Shown piece by piece: positions 25,417 to 33,330 of a DNA stretch of 64,000 bases. Below the pieces are notes generated by a model. It had not been told where the DNA came from and did no database searches. It saw only the letters and a program-made list of their open reading frames with translations. Numbering within the stretch: position 1 is the first letter of the stretch; the number at the start of each line of letters is the position of its first letter. The position numbers were made by a program, and so were the translations under genes. Source of the DNA: Acidobacteriota bacterium (lineage in GTDB: Bacteria > Acidobacteriota > Terriglobia > Acidiferrales > UBA7541); the NCBI GenBank assembly GCA_003224055.1, contig QHYE01000013.1:52261-116260 (forward strand), given 5' to 3'.

Positions 25417-25606
25417 ATGCCCGAGAAGTACAAACTCACGCGAGCGGAAATGAATGCGCTATTGCGCGATCTCCGGAACATTTTTCAAATATGGGGATGA
25501 GCGGGAGTTTATGCAGGTTTTGCGGAAGCGCGGGATAAAAGACGAGGACCCGCGCTTCGCCGAGATCGTGAAACTTTTCCGCGACTTGCGGAGCGGGAAG
25601 ACTTGA
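25417..25606 (+). pseudogene. Small hypothetical protein gene with a one-base frameshift
   Basis: ATG at 25417 opens MPEKYKLTRAEMNALLRDL and runs into a stop after 27 codons. Removing one T from the TTTTT run at 25481-25485 restores a 62-residue charged helical protein continuing KYGDEREFMQVLRKRGI and ending FRDLRSGKT with TGA at 25604-25606. The total length, 190 bases, is exactly one more than a multiple of three. The homopolymer site makes a sequencing or assembly error as likely as a real mutation. I do not recognise the family; the compact, charged, helical sequence looks like genuine protein in both halves. Confidence 0.55.
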
Positions 25607-25733
25607 CAGCTAGCTTGTGGAGGTCTTTGCGCATGGCTTTGGCCTCAGCGGGCGGCAAAGTGCTAAGGTGATCTTGAATGATCGCCGCAGCCCTTCTGAC
25701 GGCCACGTCAAGCTTTGCTTTTTTGATCTCCAT
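25509..25733 (-). CDS. Small charged hypothetical protein
   Basis: From the ATG at 25733 the frame gives about 74 residues beginning MEIKKAKLDVAVRRAAAII, followed by QDHLSTLPPAEAKAMRKDL and HKLAVKSS. This is regular amphipathic helix and unlikely to be chance. The last 25 residues (from about RSASRGK) run antisense to the end of the frameshifted small gene on the other strand, so the true C terminus may be shorter. There is no strong ribosome binding site. Function unknown; no membrane segment or signal. Confidence 0.4.
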   Translation of the reverse strand: MEIKKAKLDVAVRRAAAIIQDHLSTLPPAEAKAMRKDLHKLAVKSSRSASRGKVSRSRRSAGPRLLSRASAKPA

Positions 25734-26196
25734 TGCAATCTCAGAATAACAGCAAGCTAAGGCCCCTGCAACGCCGTTCGGGAGACGCGTTTCGGAAACC
25801 GCTTTAATCCTTTCCGAAGGGCGCGTGCCGCTCTTATCCAATCCCCATTCCTTGAATTCCGCGCATCAAGCCCTCAGCCCCCCAAGGTCACACTCCGCGA
25901 ACCTGCTCATTCGGACAGGGATAACGCATTGGGGGAGTACCGCACTTCGCCGGACTCGCTGCCCCGCCGCCATCGTGGTCTACTTGCCTCAAGTGCGGCT
26001 CTTCAACGCCGACTCGCTCTCAAGAGAAGCCAGCCCTTCCCTTGTGATTGCAACGCGCGCCGCTCCGCCATCGCTCATCCCTTTGGCGGTGAGCAGTCCG
26101 CAAGATTCGCGGAACTCTGCACTGCGGCTCGCAAAGTGCTCCCTCAGATCAGCCGCGAATCCGGGTTTTGCGGGAGCGCCCAACGGAGGGTAAGAA
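25734..26196. other. Gene-poor stretch
   Basis: I see no supported gene, repeat or RNA in these 463 bases. Long open frames exist but their translations are Arg/Ser/Pro-rich and non-repetitive, as expected from GC-rich noncoding DNA. The right end carries the GGAGGG ribosome binding site of the following secreted-protein gene. Confidence 0.4.
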
Positions 26197-26670
26197 ATGA
26201 AAGCCAAAATGATAATCGTGGGAGTCCTGGCAACCAGTTTTTTCCTGGGAGCTGCGAGCGCAGCAGCGCAGTCCTTCAATCCGATCCATTGGATCAAGAA
26301 GGGCCCAACCGCCACCGAGCAGCTCGCGGCCAACAAAGACCAGAACCAAAAGCTCGCATTGCAGTTGCAGGCTATCCTGCCGCCGCGCACGAGCCTCAAC
26401 GACGCTTGCCTGGCATTCAAGAGTCTCAACGATTGCGTCGCGGCCCTCCACGTCAGCCACAATCTCAAAATCAGGTTTACCTGCTTGAAGTGGGAGCTCA
26501 CCGCCGTGCAGTCCAGCGGCAACGCCTCCGCCTGCAAGGCGCCCGAGAACGGTAAGCCCGTGAATCTCGTCAAAGCGATTCGCCTGCTCAAGCCGGACGC
26601 TGACGCCAGGGCCGAAGCCAAAACCGCCGAAAAGCGCGCCCACGAAGACATCAAGGACGCCAGCTCCTAA
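26197..26670 (+). CDS. Secreted hypothetical protein
   Basis: A 157-residue protein with a clear signal peptide (MIIVGVLATSFFLGAASAAAQ, cleavage after AAA). The mature part starts SFNPIHWIKKGPTATEQLAAN and holds four Cys that could form two disulfides (DACLAF, NDCVAAL, TCLKWEL, SACKAPE). It ends in a charged Ala/Glu/Lys helix. I do not recognise the family. GGAGGG lies upstream of the ATG. The gene is monocistronic, closed by the terminator at 26700-26732. Confidence 0.7.
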   Translation: MKAKMIIVGVLATSFFLGAASAAAQSFNPIHWIKKGPTATEQLAANKDQNQKLALQLQAILPPRTSLNDACLAFKSLNDCVAALHVSHNLKIRFTCLKWELTAVQSSGNASACKAPENGKPVNLVKAIRLLKPDADARAEAKTAEKRAHEDIKDASS

Positions 26671-26699
26671 TTCCATCGCGGGCTGAACATCACCGACGC

Positions 26700-26732
26700 G
26701 GGGCGCCCGCCGCGGCGGACGCCCCTTTCTTT
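26700..26732 (+). terminator. Rho-independent terminator of the secreted-protein gene
   Basis: A nearly perfect GC-rich hairpin (GGGGCG at 26700-26705 pairing with the CGCCCC end at 26720-26725, with the CCGCCGCGGCGG core inside) is followed directly by TTTCTTT. It lies 30 bases after the stop at 26670. Confidence 0.8.
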
Positions 26733-26783
26733 GCAGCCGGGTGAGGACTGAATTGATAAAGCTTGCTAACCACTCACCGCTGA

Positions 26784-26798
26784 CATAGTCTAACTATG
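26784..26798. promoter_or_regulatory. Inverted repeat ahead of padR, probable autoregulatory operator
   Basis: CATAGT-CTA-ACTATG is a perfect 6-bp inverted repeat with a 3-base centre, ending 14 bases before the padR start codon. PadR regulators commonly repress their own promoters through such AT-rich dyads, so this is the likely binding site (inference). It would then control both padR and the downstream permease. Confidence 0.55.
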
Positions 26799-26812
26799 GC
26801 AGAGGTGCTCCA

Positions 26813-27142
26813 TTGCATCGAGACGAGATTCCTCCTGGAACACTCTATCTTCTGATCCTGAAGACTCTGGCGCGCTCGGGCGAGATGCATGGGTATGAAA
26901 TCGCCAATTCTATTCAGCGGATTTCGGATGACGTTCTTCAAGTCGAGGAAGGCTCTTTGTACCCGGCGCTGCAGCGAATGCTCATCAAGGGTTGGGTAAC
27001 CGCAAAATGGGGTACGACTGCTGGGAATCGCCGCGCGCGCTACTACGAGCTGACCGCGGCGGGCCGGAAACAATTGGCCCTCGAGATGTCGCAGTTCGAA
27101 CGCGTCATCGGAGCCATCACGCGTGTGATTGAGGCGGTCTGA
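26813..27142 (+). CDS. PadR-family transcriptional regulator
   Basis: A 109-residue winged-helix repressor of the PadR subfamily 2 type. It shows the family run: PPGTLYLLILKTLA, MHGYEIANSIQ, VEEGSLYPALQRML, GWVTAKWGTT, RRARYYELTAAGRKQL. The translation starts with TTG at 26813, preceded by AGAGGTG. It is followed after 13 bases by an ADOP permease gene, a pairing that is usual in Acidobacteria and suggests the regulator controls the permease. An inverted repeat suited to a dimer lies just upstream. Confidence 0.9.
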   Translation: MHRDEIPPGTLYLLILKTLARSGEMHGYEIANSIQRISDDVLQVEEGSLYPALQRMLIKGWVTAKWGTTAGNRRARYYELTAAGRKQLALEMSQFERVIGAITRVIEAV

Positions 27143-27155
27143 AAGGAACTCCGTC

Positions 27156-29876
27156 ATGAAATGGCTGCGCGAGCTTACGAGACGGCTCAGCATGGTTGTC
27201 CATCGTCGTCAATTTGATGCGGACCTCGAAGAGGAGATGCGCCTGCACTTGGAGCTGCGCAAGCAGGAACGGATCGAGTCCGGCGTGACGGCAGAAGATG
27301 CGCGCGCCGCCGCCCGGCGCCGGTTTGGCAACCCCACCGTGTTGAGAGAGAAAAGCCACACGGCTTGGGGATGGGAATGGCTCGAAGAGCTGGTGCAGGA
27401 CGTCAACTACGGCGCGTGGGCGATGCTTCGTAGCCCGGGAATTACGCTGGTCGCCTTGCTCTCGCTCGCTCTTGGGATCGGTGCGAACACCGCAATCTTC
27501 AGCCTGATGGACACGGTGATGCTTAAATCACTGCCGGTGAAGGATCCGGCCCGGCTGGTTCTGTTCGGCAATGGACTCGACCAAGGGATTAGCGATGGGT
27601 TTCCGAATCCTTGGCTCTACTCCTATCATTTCTATCGCGAGATGCAGAAGAAGAATCAAGTTTTCTCGGACGTAGCCGCGGCTTTCAGCATGACAGATCG
27701 GGCGCACGGATCGGTTGAAGGGCGCAACGATGCGGAGCCCATGAACATCCAGCTTGTGTCTGGAACGTACTTTCCCATGCTGGGCGTCGAAGCCATGATC
27801 GGGCGCGCGCTTACGGACGAGGATGACCGAACAAAGGGCGGACACCCGGTCGCGGTGGTCAGCCATGCATGGTGGGCACGCAGTCTGGCACGCGATCCTT
27901 CGGTACTCGGGAAGAAACTCACGATTGGATCGACCGTCTTTACGATCGTTGGCGTCGCTCCTCCGGAGTTTTTTGGGACGAGAGTCGGTGAAGCGGCGGA
28001 CATTTGGATCCCTTTGTCAATGCAAAAGGAAATTCCACCAGGCTGGGACGGCTATTCCGACAACATGTTCGAGTCACTGCACTTGATGGCGCGGATGAAG
28101 CCTGGCGTGAGCATGGCAGAGGCAAATTCCAATGCGAATTTGCTCTTTCAGCAGATCTTGCGCGGATTTTCCGGTGCGCCGCTGACTGAGGAGAATCTTC
28201 GAAAGCTGGACAAGACCCGCGTGGAGCTGAACTCCATGGCCACCGGCTTCTCCCGGCTGCGCTGGGAGTTCTCCGAACCGTTGAAGATCATGATGACCGT
28301 GGTTGGGCTGGTGCTCCTGATCGCGTGCGCCAATATCGCAAACCTCCTGCTGGCGCGGTCCACGGCGCGAGCGCGAGAGCTTGCTGTGCGTCAGGCTCTC
28401 GGCGCCAGGCGTTCCCGGTTGATTCGGCAGCTCCTTACGGAGAGCCTGGTGCTGGCGTTCGCTGGAGGTGCGCTTGGCATCGCTTTTGCGTCCGGGGCGA
28501 GCCATCTGCTGGTGCGCATGGTGTCCGACGGGCGTGACGCGCTTCAATTGAATGTGCCGATCGACATGCGCCTGCTGTTATTCACCCTGGGGGTCACGCT
28601 GGCAACGGCGGCTTTATTTGGAACGATTCCCGCGTTCCGTGCGACGCGGTTGAACCTTACGGATTCGCTGAAAGACGGCCGGAGCCAGCCCAGTGCGTCA
28701 GCGAAAGGGCCGCTGGCAAAGACCTTGGTGATTTCGCAGGTGGCACTTTCGCTTGTTTTGCTGGTGGCCGCGGGACTGTTTGTCCGCAGTCTGATGAATC
28801 TCACGAATGTCGACACTGGTTTCAACAAGGAAAATGTGATTCGTTTACGCGTGGATGCGAGTTCTGCTGGATACAAGGAAGACGTTCGTCTGACCGGCAT
28901 ATACCGGCAAATTGAAGAGCGCGCAAGCAGTCTTCCCGGAGTGCGCGCTGCTAGCTTTTCGATCTTCACGTTCAATGAGGGCACGTGGAATAACGGCATT
29001 TGGGTGCAGGGCTATCTGTCCGGCCATCGCGAAACCAGCGTGCATCACAACGCCGTCGGCACGGGCTATTTCGCCGCTATGGGAATTCCTCTCCTCGCTG
29101 GCCGCACATTTGGGCCTCAGGATACGGCAACTTCGCAGCAAGTTGCTGTTATCGGAGAGACTATGGCGCGCACGCTGTTTCCGAGCGGTTCGCCCATCGG
29201 CCGGCACTATGGCCGCGGCGGCCCGCAGAATGCCGGCGATATCGAAGTAATCGGCGTAGTGGAGGATGTGAAGTACAACAGCCTCGAGGAAGATCCGCAG
29301 CCCGGTGATTATCTCCCGTACACACAAAATGTGCGGTACCTCAATGACTTCGAAGTGCGGCATACCGGAGATTCCGCCGTGGTCGTTGCCGCCATTCGGC
29401 AGGCAATTCACGACGTGGATCGCACCCTGCCGATTTCCGATGTGATGACACTCCACGAACAAGTCGCGCGGTCGACGACCAATCAACGATTGGTCGCCCA
29501 GCTTTCTACATTCTTTGGGCTGCTGGCGGTATTTCTTTCGTGCATCGGGATCTACGGCCTGATGTCCTATGTCGTCACACGGCGCACGAACGAGATTGGC
29601 ATTCGCATGGCGCTCGGCGCGGAACGTTCCCAAGTACTGTGGCTGGTGATGCGGGAGAGTCTCTGGCTGGTCGCGTTGGGCATAGCCATCGGAGTTCCTG
29701 TGGCGCTTGCGGGTAACCGCCTGGTCAAGAGCATGCTCTTCGGGCTCCAGGCGAGCGATCCCGTGAGTCTGCTGGCGGGGGTCGCTGTGCTCTTGGTTGT
29801 TGCGGGGCTGGCGGGCTATTTGCCAGCCAGGCGGGCCTCCCTGGTGGATCCCATGGTTTCCTTGCGATACGAATAG
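27156..29876 (+). CDS. ADOP-type ABC transporter permease (MacB/FtsX-like), copy 1
   Basis: A 906-residue membrane protein of the Acidobacteria-type duplicated orphan permease kind. A cytoplasmic N-terminal helix region (FDADLEEEMRLHLELRKQER) precedes two MacB/FtsX units. Each has a membrane helix ([20 protein letters not shown] at about 105), a large periplasmic domain and a three-helix FtsX domain (about 385-510 and 785-900). It ends in ASLVDPMVSLRYE. No ATPase gene is adjacent, so the energy source is encoded elsewhere or the protein acts without one. GAAAGGA precedes the ATG at 27156. It is cotranscribed with the PadR gene and ends 16 bases before the convergent LysR gene. Confidence 0.9.
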   Translation: MKWLRELTRRLSMVVHRRQFDADLEEEMRLHLELRKQERIESGVTAEDARAAARRRFGNPTVLREKSHTAWGWEWLEELVQDVNYGAWAMLRSPGITLVALLSLALGIGANTAIFSLMDTVMLKSLPVKDPARLVLFGNGLDQGISDGFPNPWLYSYHFYREMQKKNQVFSDVAAAFSMTDRAHGSVEGRNDAEPMNIQLVSGTYFPMLGVEAMIGRALTDEDDRTKGGHPVAVVSHAWWARSLARDPSVLGKKLTIGSTVFTIVGVAPPEFFGTRVGEAADIWIPLSMQKEIPPGWDGYSDNMFESLHLMARMKPGVSMAEANSNANLLFQQILRGFSGAPLTEENLRKLDKTRVELNSMATGFSRLRWEFSEPLKIMMTVVGLVLLIACANIANLLLARSTARARELAVRQALGARRSRLIRQLLTESLVLAFAGGALGIAFASGASHLLVRMVSDGRDALQLNVPIDMRLLLFTLGVTLATAALFGTIPAFRATRLNLTDSLKDGRSQPSASAKGPLAKTLVISQVALSLVLLVAAGLFVRSLMNLTNVDTGFNKENVIRLRVDASSAGYKEDVRLTGIYRQIEERASSLPGVRAASFSIFTFNEGTWNNGIWVQGYLSGHRETSVHHNAVGTGYFAAMGIPLLAGRTFGPQDTATSQQVAVIGETMARTLFPSGSPIGRHYGRGGPQNAGDIEVIGVVEDVKYNSLEEDPQPGDYLPYTQNVRYLNDFEVRHTGDSAVVVAAIRQAIHDVDRTLPISDVMTLHEQVARSTTNQRLVAQLSTFFGLLAVFLSCIGIYGLMSYVVTRRTNEIGIRMALGAERSQVLWLVMRESLWLVALGIAIGVPVALAGNRLVKSMLFGLQASDPVSLLAGVAVLLVVAGLAGYLPARRASLVDPMVSLRYE

Positions 29877-29892
29877 CTTGAGCCGCGGAATT

Positions 29893-30795
29893 TTAGCGGG
29901 TCTTCTTCGAGACACGAGCGACCAACTCGTCCAATCTCGAAAGCAAAAGCTTTAGGATGGGAGACTCGTTGGACTTTTTGTAGCCGAGGACCAGATCGAT
30001 CGTCGGCGTATCTCCCTTGAGAGGACGACTCGTTACAGACGAGGGCAGAAAGTTCTGCACGTAAGCGGGCAACAGCGCCACGCCACGCGTCGATGCTATT
30101 AGGGACATTGCCATGGCGATGTGGTCCACCTCATGTTGCGGCGTGATATTGACTCCGGAGCGCTTTAAATAATTGTCGATGACCACACGCAGTACAGGAG
30201 CCGTGTTCGACACGGCCACGAATGTCTCGCCCACCAGATCCCTCGGACTGACGGCCTTGAGCGCAGCGAGACGGTGGTCACCAGGCAAGATCACAACCAA
30301 GGGCTCCTTGACGAGAAGACGAAACGCCAACTCTGGCACTCCTCGTTCCCGCCGAAGAAAGGCCGCATCGATTTTTCCTTTCGAAAGGCTGTCCGCAAGC
30401 AGAGGCGAGTATTGACTCGATATCATCACGTCAATGTTAGGCAGTTCGTCGCGCAAGATCTGCAAGGCTTCGGGCATCCAAGTTAATTCGTGTCCAGTCA
30501 AAAAGCCCATCGTGAAGCATGGCTTGGCGGGATGAGCGACCCGGCGCGCAGCGTCGGCTGCCGCTTCAACCTGCGATAGCACCGAGCGGGCGTGATCGAG
30601 AAAGGCGCGACCCGCCGGTGTCAGTTCGATGCCGCGAGCGCGGCGTGTCAAGAGTCGCGCACCTACCTCCTCCTCAAGATCTCGAATCTGCCGACTCAAC
30701 GAAGGTTGTGACGTGTGAAGTATTTGCTCTGCTGCCACCGTCAGACTTCCCGCCTCGGCGACCGCGACGAAATAACGAAAATGTCGTAATTCCAT
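29893..30795 (-). CDS. LysR-family transcriptional regulator
   Basis: A 300-residue LysR-type regulator. The winged helix-turn-helix is at the N terminus (MELRHFRYFVAVAEAGSLT, LHTSQPSLSRQIRDLEEEVG), followed by a linker helix and an effector-binding domain of two Rossmann-like halves (about 90-300; IDAAFLRRERG, GETFVAVSNTAP, ASTRGVALLPAYV). It is transcribed away from the SDR gene with 177 bases between the start codons, the usual layout for a LysR regulator controlling its neighbour. The effector cannot be predicted. Confidence 0.92.
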   Translation of the reverse strand: MELRHFRYFVAVAEAGSLTVAAEQILHTSQPSLSRQIRDLEEEVGARLLTRRARGIELTPAGRAFLDHARSVLSQVEAAADAARRVAHPAKPCFTMGFLTGHELTWMPEALQILRDELPNIDVMISSQYSPLLADSLSKGKIDAAFLRRERGVPELAFRLLVKEPLVVILPGDHRLAALKAVSPRDLVGETFVAVSNTAPVLRVVIDNYLKRSGVNITPQHEVDHIAMAMSLIASTRGVALLPAYVQNFLPSSVTSRPLKGDTPTIDLVLGYKKSNESPILKLLLSRLDELVARVSKKTR

Positions 30796-30972
30796 TCCCT
30801 CGCCCCATATCTCTGAAGCATGGCTCCCAGCTTAACAAAGTATGCTTCAACGGCGCTACCACCAGCGAAATTCGTAATCTAACAAGATGATCTGAGTTAT
30901 TCCATAGTGGATTTTGGCGGACGTTCAGTCATGCCTGACCTGCATGGGTTCCAGATCAAGGAGGAAGTAGCT

Positions 30973-31722
30973 ATGAGTTCACCCGTTGTTTTGATTACAG
31001 GCGCACTGACTGGCATCGGTCGCGCCACGGCCTTGGCCTTCGCGCATGACGGAGCGAGCGTCGTTGTTTCCGGTCGACACGACAATGAAGGTCAGAAGCT
31101 AGCCACTGAACTGCGCAACCTTGGTACTGAGGCCGAATTTGTGCGCACCGACGTGCGGCATGAAGAGGAAGTCAAAAACCTCGTCGACAAGATCATCGCT
31201 CGTTTCGGTCGCCTCGACATTGCTGTCAATAACGCTGGCACCGTCGGCACTCCCGGTTCGGCTGCCGATGTAACCCCCGAGAGCTATCAAGCCATCTTCG
31301 ACACGAATGTGCTTGGTGTACTACTGTGCATGAAGTACGAGATTCGGGCCATGCTACGGCAAGGCAAAGGCAGCATCGTCAACATCTCGTCTTCGTACGG
31401 CAAGGTCGGCGGCCCGACCGCAGCGGTGTATGTCGGCAGCAAGCATGCCGTCGAAGGCATCACGAAGTCTGCGGCTATCGAACTCGCCGGAACAGGCGTT
31501 CGTGTCAACATCGTTGGCCCTGGTCCGACGGAAACGGGGATGTTCAACCGCTTTGCGCAAACGCCGGAAAACAAAGCAAATTTCCTCGAGGCACACATTC
31601 CTACCAAGCGCATGGGAACGCCCGAAGAGATTGCAAATGCCATCGTGTTCATTGGCTCTGACAAGGCCTCCTACATCATCGGTGCATCCCTGGCGGTGGA
31701 TGGAGGGATGCTCGCGGGGTGA
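30973..31722 (+). CDS. Short-chain dehydrogenase/reductase (SDR)
   Basis: A 249-residue classical SDR. The cofactor motif is TGALTGIGRA, with a basic region after the second strand (SGRHDN) that suits NADP. NNAGTVG, the Ser of NISSSYG and the catalytic VYVGSKHA (Tyr-x-x-x-Lys) follow, and the C terminus SLAVDGGMLAG is typical. The start at 30973 was picked because AAGGAGGA lies ahead; upstream in-frame codons add residues not seen in the family. It reduces or oxidises an unknown alcohol/ketone. The divergent LysR gene may regulate it, and a peroxiredoxin-like gene follows 112 bases downstream. Confidence 0.93.
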   Translation: MSSPVVLITGALTGIGRATALAFAHDGASVVVSGRHDNEGQKLATELRNLGTEAEFVRTDVRHEEEVKNLVDKIIARFGRLDIAVNNAGTVGTPGSAADVTPESYQAIFDTNVLGVLLCMKYEIRAMLRQGKGSIVNISSSYGKVGGPTAAVYVGSKHAVEGITKSAAIELAGTGVRVNIVGPGPTETGMFNRFAQTPENKANFLEAHIPTKRMGTPEEIANAIVFIGSDKASYIIGASLAVDGGMLAG

Positions 31723-31834
31723 TTGGCCGCACTGAAGTGACAGGGCCAGCGATGCTCGGTGTGCAGCTCACGACCTAAGCGAGTGGCCGATAAAAAGCTG
31801 ATACGTCGCATTGTCTTAGAGGAGGTTGAACCGC

Positions 31835-32431
31835 ATGAGAGCGGACATTGTAGCTGGCGGAGTATTTCCCGATTATGAACTGACCGATCATACGGGCAAA
31901 CGTCGGAAGCTTTCCGATCTTCAGGGGCCAGATCCGATGGTTCTAGTGCTTAGCCGGCGAGGATTCTGCCCGAAGGATCGGCGCCAGGCCGAGGGTCTGG
32001 TCCAACTTTACCGTGAGATGGAGGTCGGTTACTCCCGGCTCGTCACCATCAGTACCGACAACATGCTTACAACGAATGAGTACCGCACTGGCGTCGGCGC
32101 TCATTGGACTTTTTTATCCGATCCGGGTCGAAAGGTTCAGAAGGATCTCGACATCGCAGAGTACACGGACCCCGAGCATAATCCGATGATCCCGCATGTC
32201 ATCGTCCTCGAACCTGGTCTCGTTATATTCAAAATCTACAACGGCTACTGGTTTTTTGGCCGACCGACCATCGAAGAGCTTCGGCAAGACTTGCGTGCTG
32301 TGTTGCGAAAGTGCCGTCCGGACTGGGACATCACCACGCCCGAACTGAAAGCCGCTTGGAAACGGGGTGAACATAATCGCTTTTATCCCTACGGCAAGAC
32401 CTACGGGCAGGTGTTTCGGGAGCAAGAGTAA
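31835..32431 (+). CDS. Peroxiredoxin/redoxin-like protein (AhpC/TSA family)
   Basis: A 198-residue thioredoxin-fold protein. It starts as peroxiredoxins do (GGVFPDYELTDHTGKRRKLSDL). It has a single Cys in the peroxidatic position within SRRGFCPKDRRQ, where the usual T-x-x-C becomes S-R-R-G-F-C. The tail contains the beta strand VIVLEPGLVIFKIYNGYWFFGRP, which I quote only as 23 residues split as VIVLEPGLVIFKIY and NGYWFFGRP. With no second Cys it would be a 1-Cys enzyme reduced by a small thiol. GGAGG at 31820 and the ATG at 31835 define the start. It may remove peroxide in the same response as the SDR. Confidence 0.7.
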   Translation: MRADIVAGGVFPDYELTDHTGKRRKLSDLQGPDPMVLVLSRRGFCPKDRRQAEGLVQLYREMEVGYSRLVTISTDNMLTTNEYRTGVGAHWTFLSDPGRKVQKDLDIAEYTDPEHNPMIPHVIVLEPGLVIFKIYNGYWFFGRPTIEELRQDLRAVLRKCRPDWDITTPELKAAWKRGEHNRFYPYGKTYGQVFREQE

Positions 32432-32667
32432 CCGGCGATAGGGCTCTCCTTGCTGTCACGGAGTAGGATTTGCGTTTGGGATCAATCCCGGCGGGTGGGC
32501 CAGCCTCATCCCTTCGGACCTCTGGCTGACCTACCTTTGCGCTTTTGTTTGTTGCAAGGGTGGGGCATTCTTACGAATTTCAAGGTGCCAGTTCTCACCG
32601 ACACCCTGTTTACCCTGAGCCGCGCGAAGGGCTATCTCGCAGTATGCAAACCACTTACAGATAATCA

Positions 32668-32695
32668 TTGACATACTATACCGATATTGTATAAT
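32668..32695 (+). promoter_or_regulatory. Full-consensus sigma70 promoter
   Basis: TTGACA (32668-32673) and TATAAT (32690-32695), 16 bases apart, match consensus at all twelve positions. A hairpin GGCACG/CGTGCC (32710-32728) lies near the expected start. The next plus-strand gene begins 635 bases downstream, so it would give either a very long leader or a small RNA. Confidence 0.6.
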
Positions 32696-32827
32696 CGCTG
32701 TTTAGAGTCGGCACGATTCCACCGTGCCCTGCGAACCATGCTCGCCCGCCAGGTAGTCCTTCTAACTTCTTCAGAATTCTTCCACCGCACACAGTTACCT
32801 TCTCGCCAACAATCCACTGCCGTAGAT

Positions 32828-32915
32828 CCTTTAGCTGCAACACTTATGGATTTCCCCGCAAGCGTTGCAAACAGAAGACTTACGCCAGGACTAAGCCCTT
32901 TAGATGCAACACTTA
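32828..32915. repeat. 19-base imperfect direct repeat
   Basis: CCTTTAGCTGCAACACTTA at 32828-32846 recurs with one mismatch (A for C at base 8) at 32897-32915, a spacing of 69 bases. No third copy was seen nearby. It could be a regulator site pair or a fragment of a dispersed repeat. Confidence 0.6.
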
Positions 32916-33330
32916 CAAAAAAACAGGGGGGGTGGGGAGTGTTATTGTTAACCAGCTTGCTCTGTTTTCCGAAGTTCAAACGTGCTTTCAACCGTCCTTT
33001 GTTCTCAATTGCTTCCACACTCTTTCATTTTCCGTATCCTGTAACTCCTTTGCTTGCCTGCCCGCCGTGGCGGGCCACTCCTACGAAAACTGCCGGGTGT
33101 GTACCAACAATTTCCATTCTGGAACTCAACCTGGAGATTTGCCCCGGTCAAAGTCTGCTCCTCTTCATCTTCCACCAGTCACCAGTCACGATTTACCAGT
33201 CACAAGTCGCCCATCCCCCTGTCCCAAACGGAACAGGCCGGCGCCCCCTCCCTTATGCATATAATTACAGCGGCATCCTCCCTTCCTCTCGGTCCGGGGG
33301 ATCGCTCGTTCCCGTCTCTTGGAGGTCGTC

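Larger units (their letters stand above)
32432..33330. other. Gene-poor 0.9-kb region with promoter and repeats
   Basis: No supported coding sequence lies in these 899 bases. The stretch is AT-richer than the genes around it. It holds a full-consensus promoter (32668-32695) with a hairpin just past the expected transcription start, a 19-base direct repeat (32828-32846 and 32897-32915), a GCCCGCC/GGCGGGC hairpin (33060-33075) without T run, and the GGAGG ribosome site of the AsmA-like gene. The long frame through it gives Ser/Pro/Thr-rich low-quality sequence. Confidence 0.5.

Noticed and set aside
26700..26725. Near-perfect GC palindrome considered as a regulator site
   Set aside because: A T run follows directly after a stop codon, so a terminator explains it better.
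33060..33075. GCCCGCC/GGCGGGC hairpin considered as a terminator
   Set aside because: No T run on either strand and no gene ends nearby; more likely part of a dispersed repeat.
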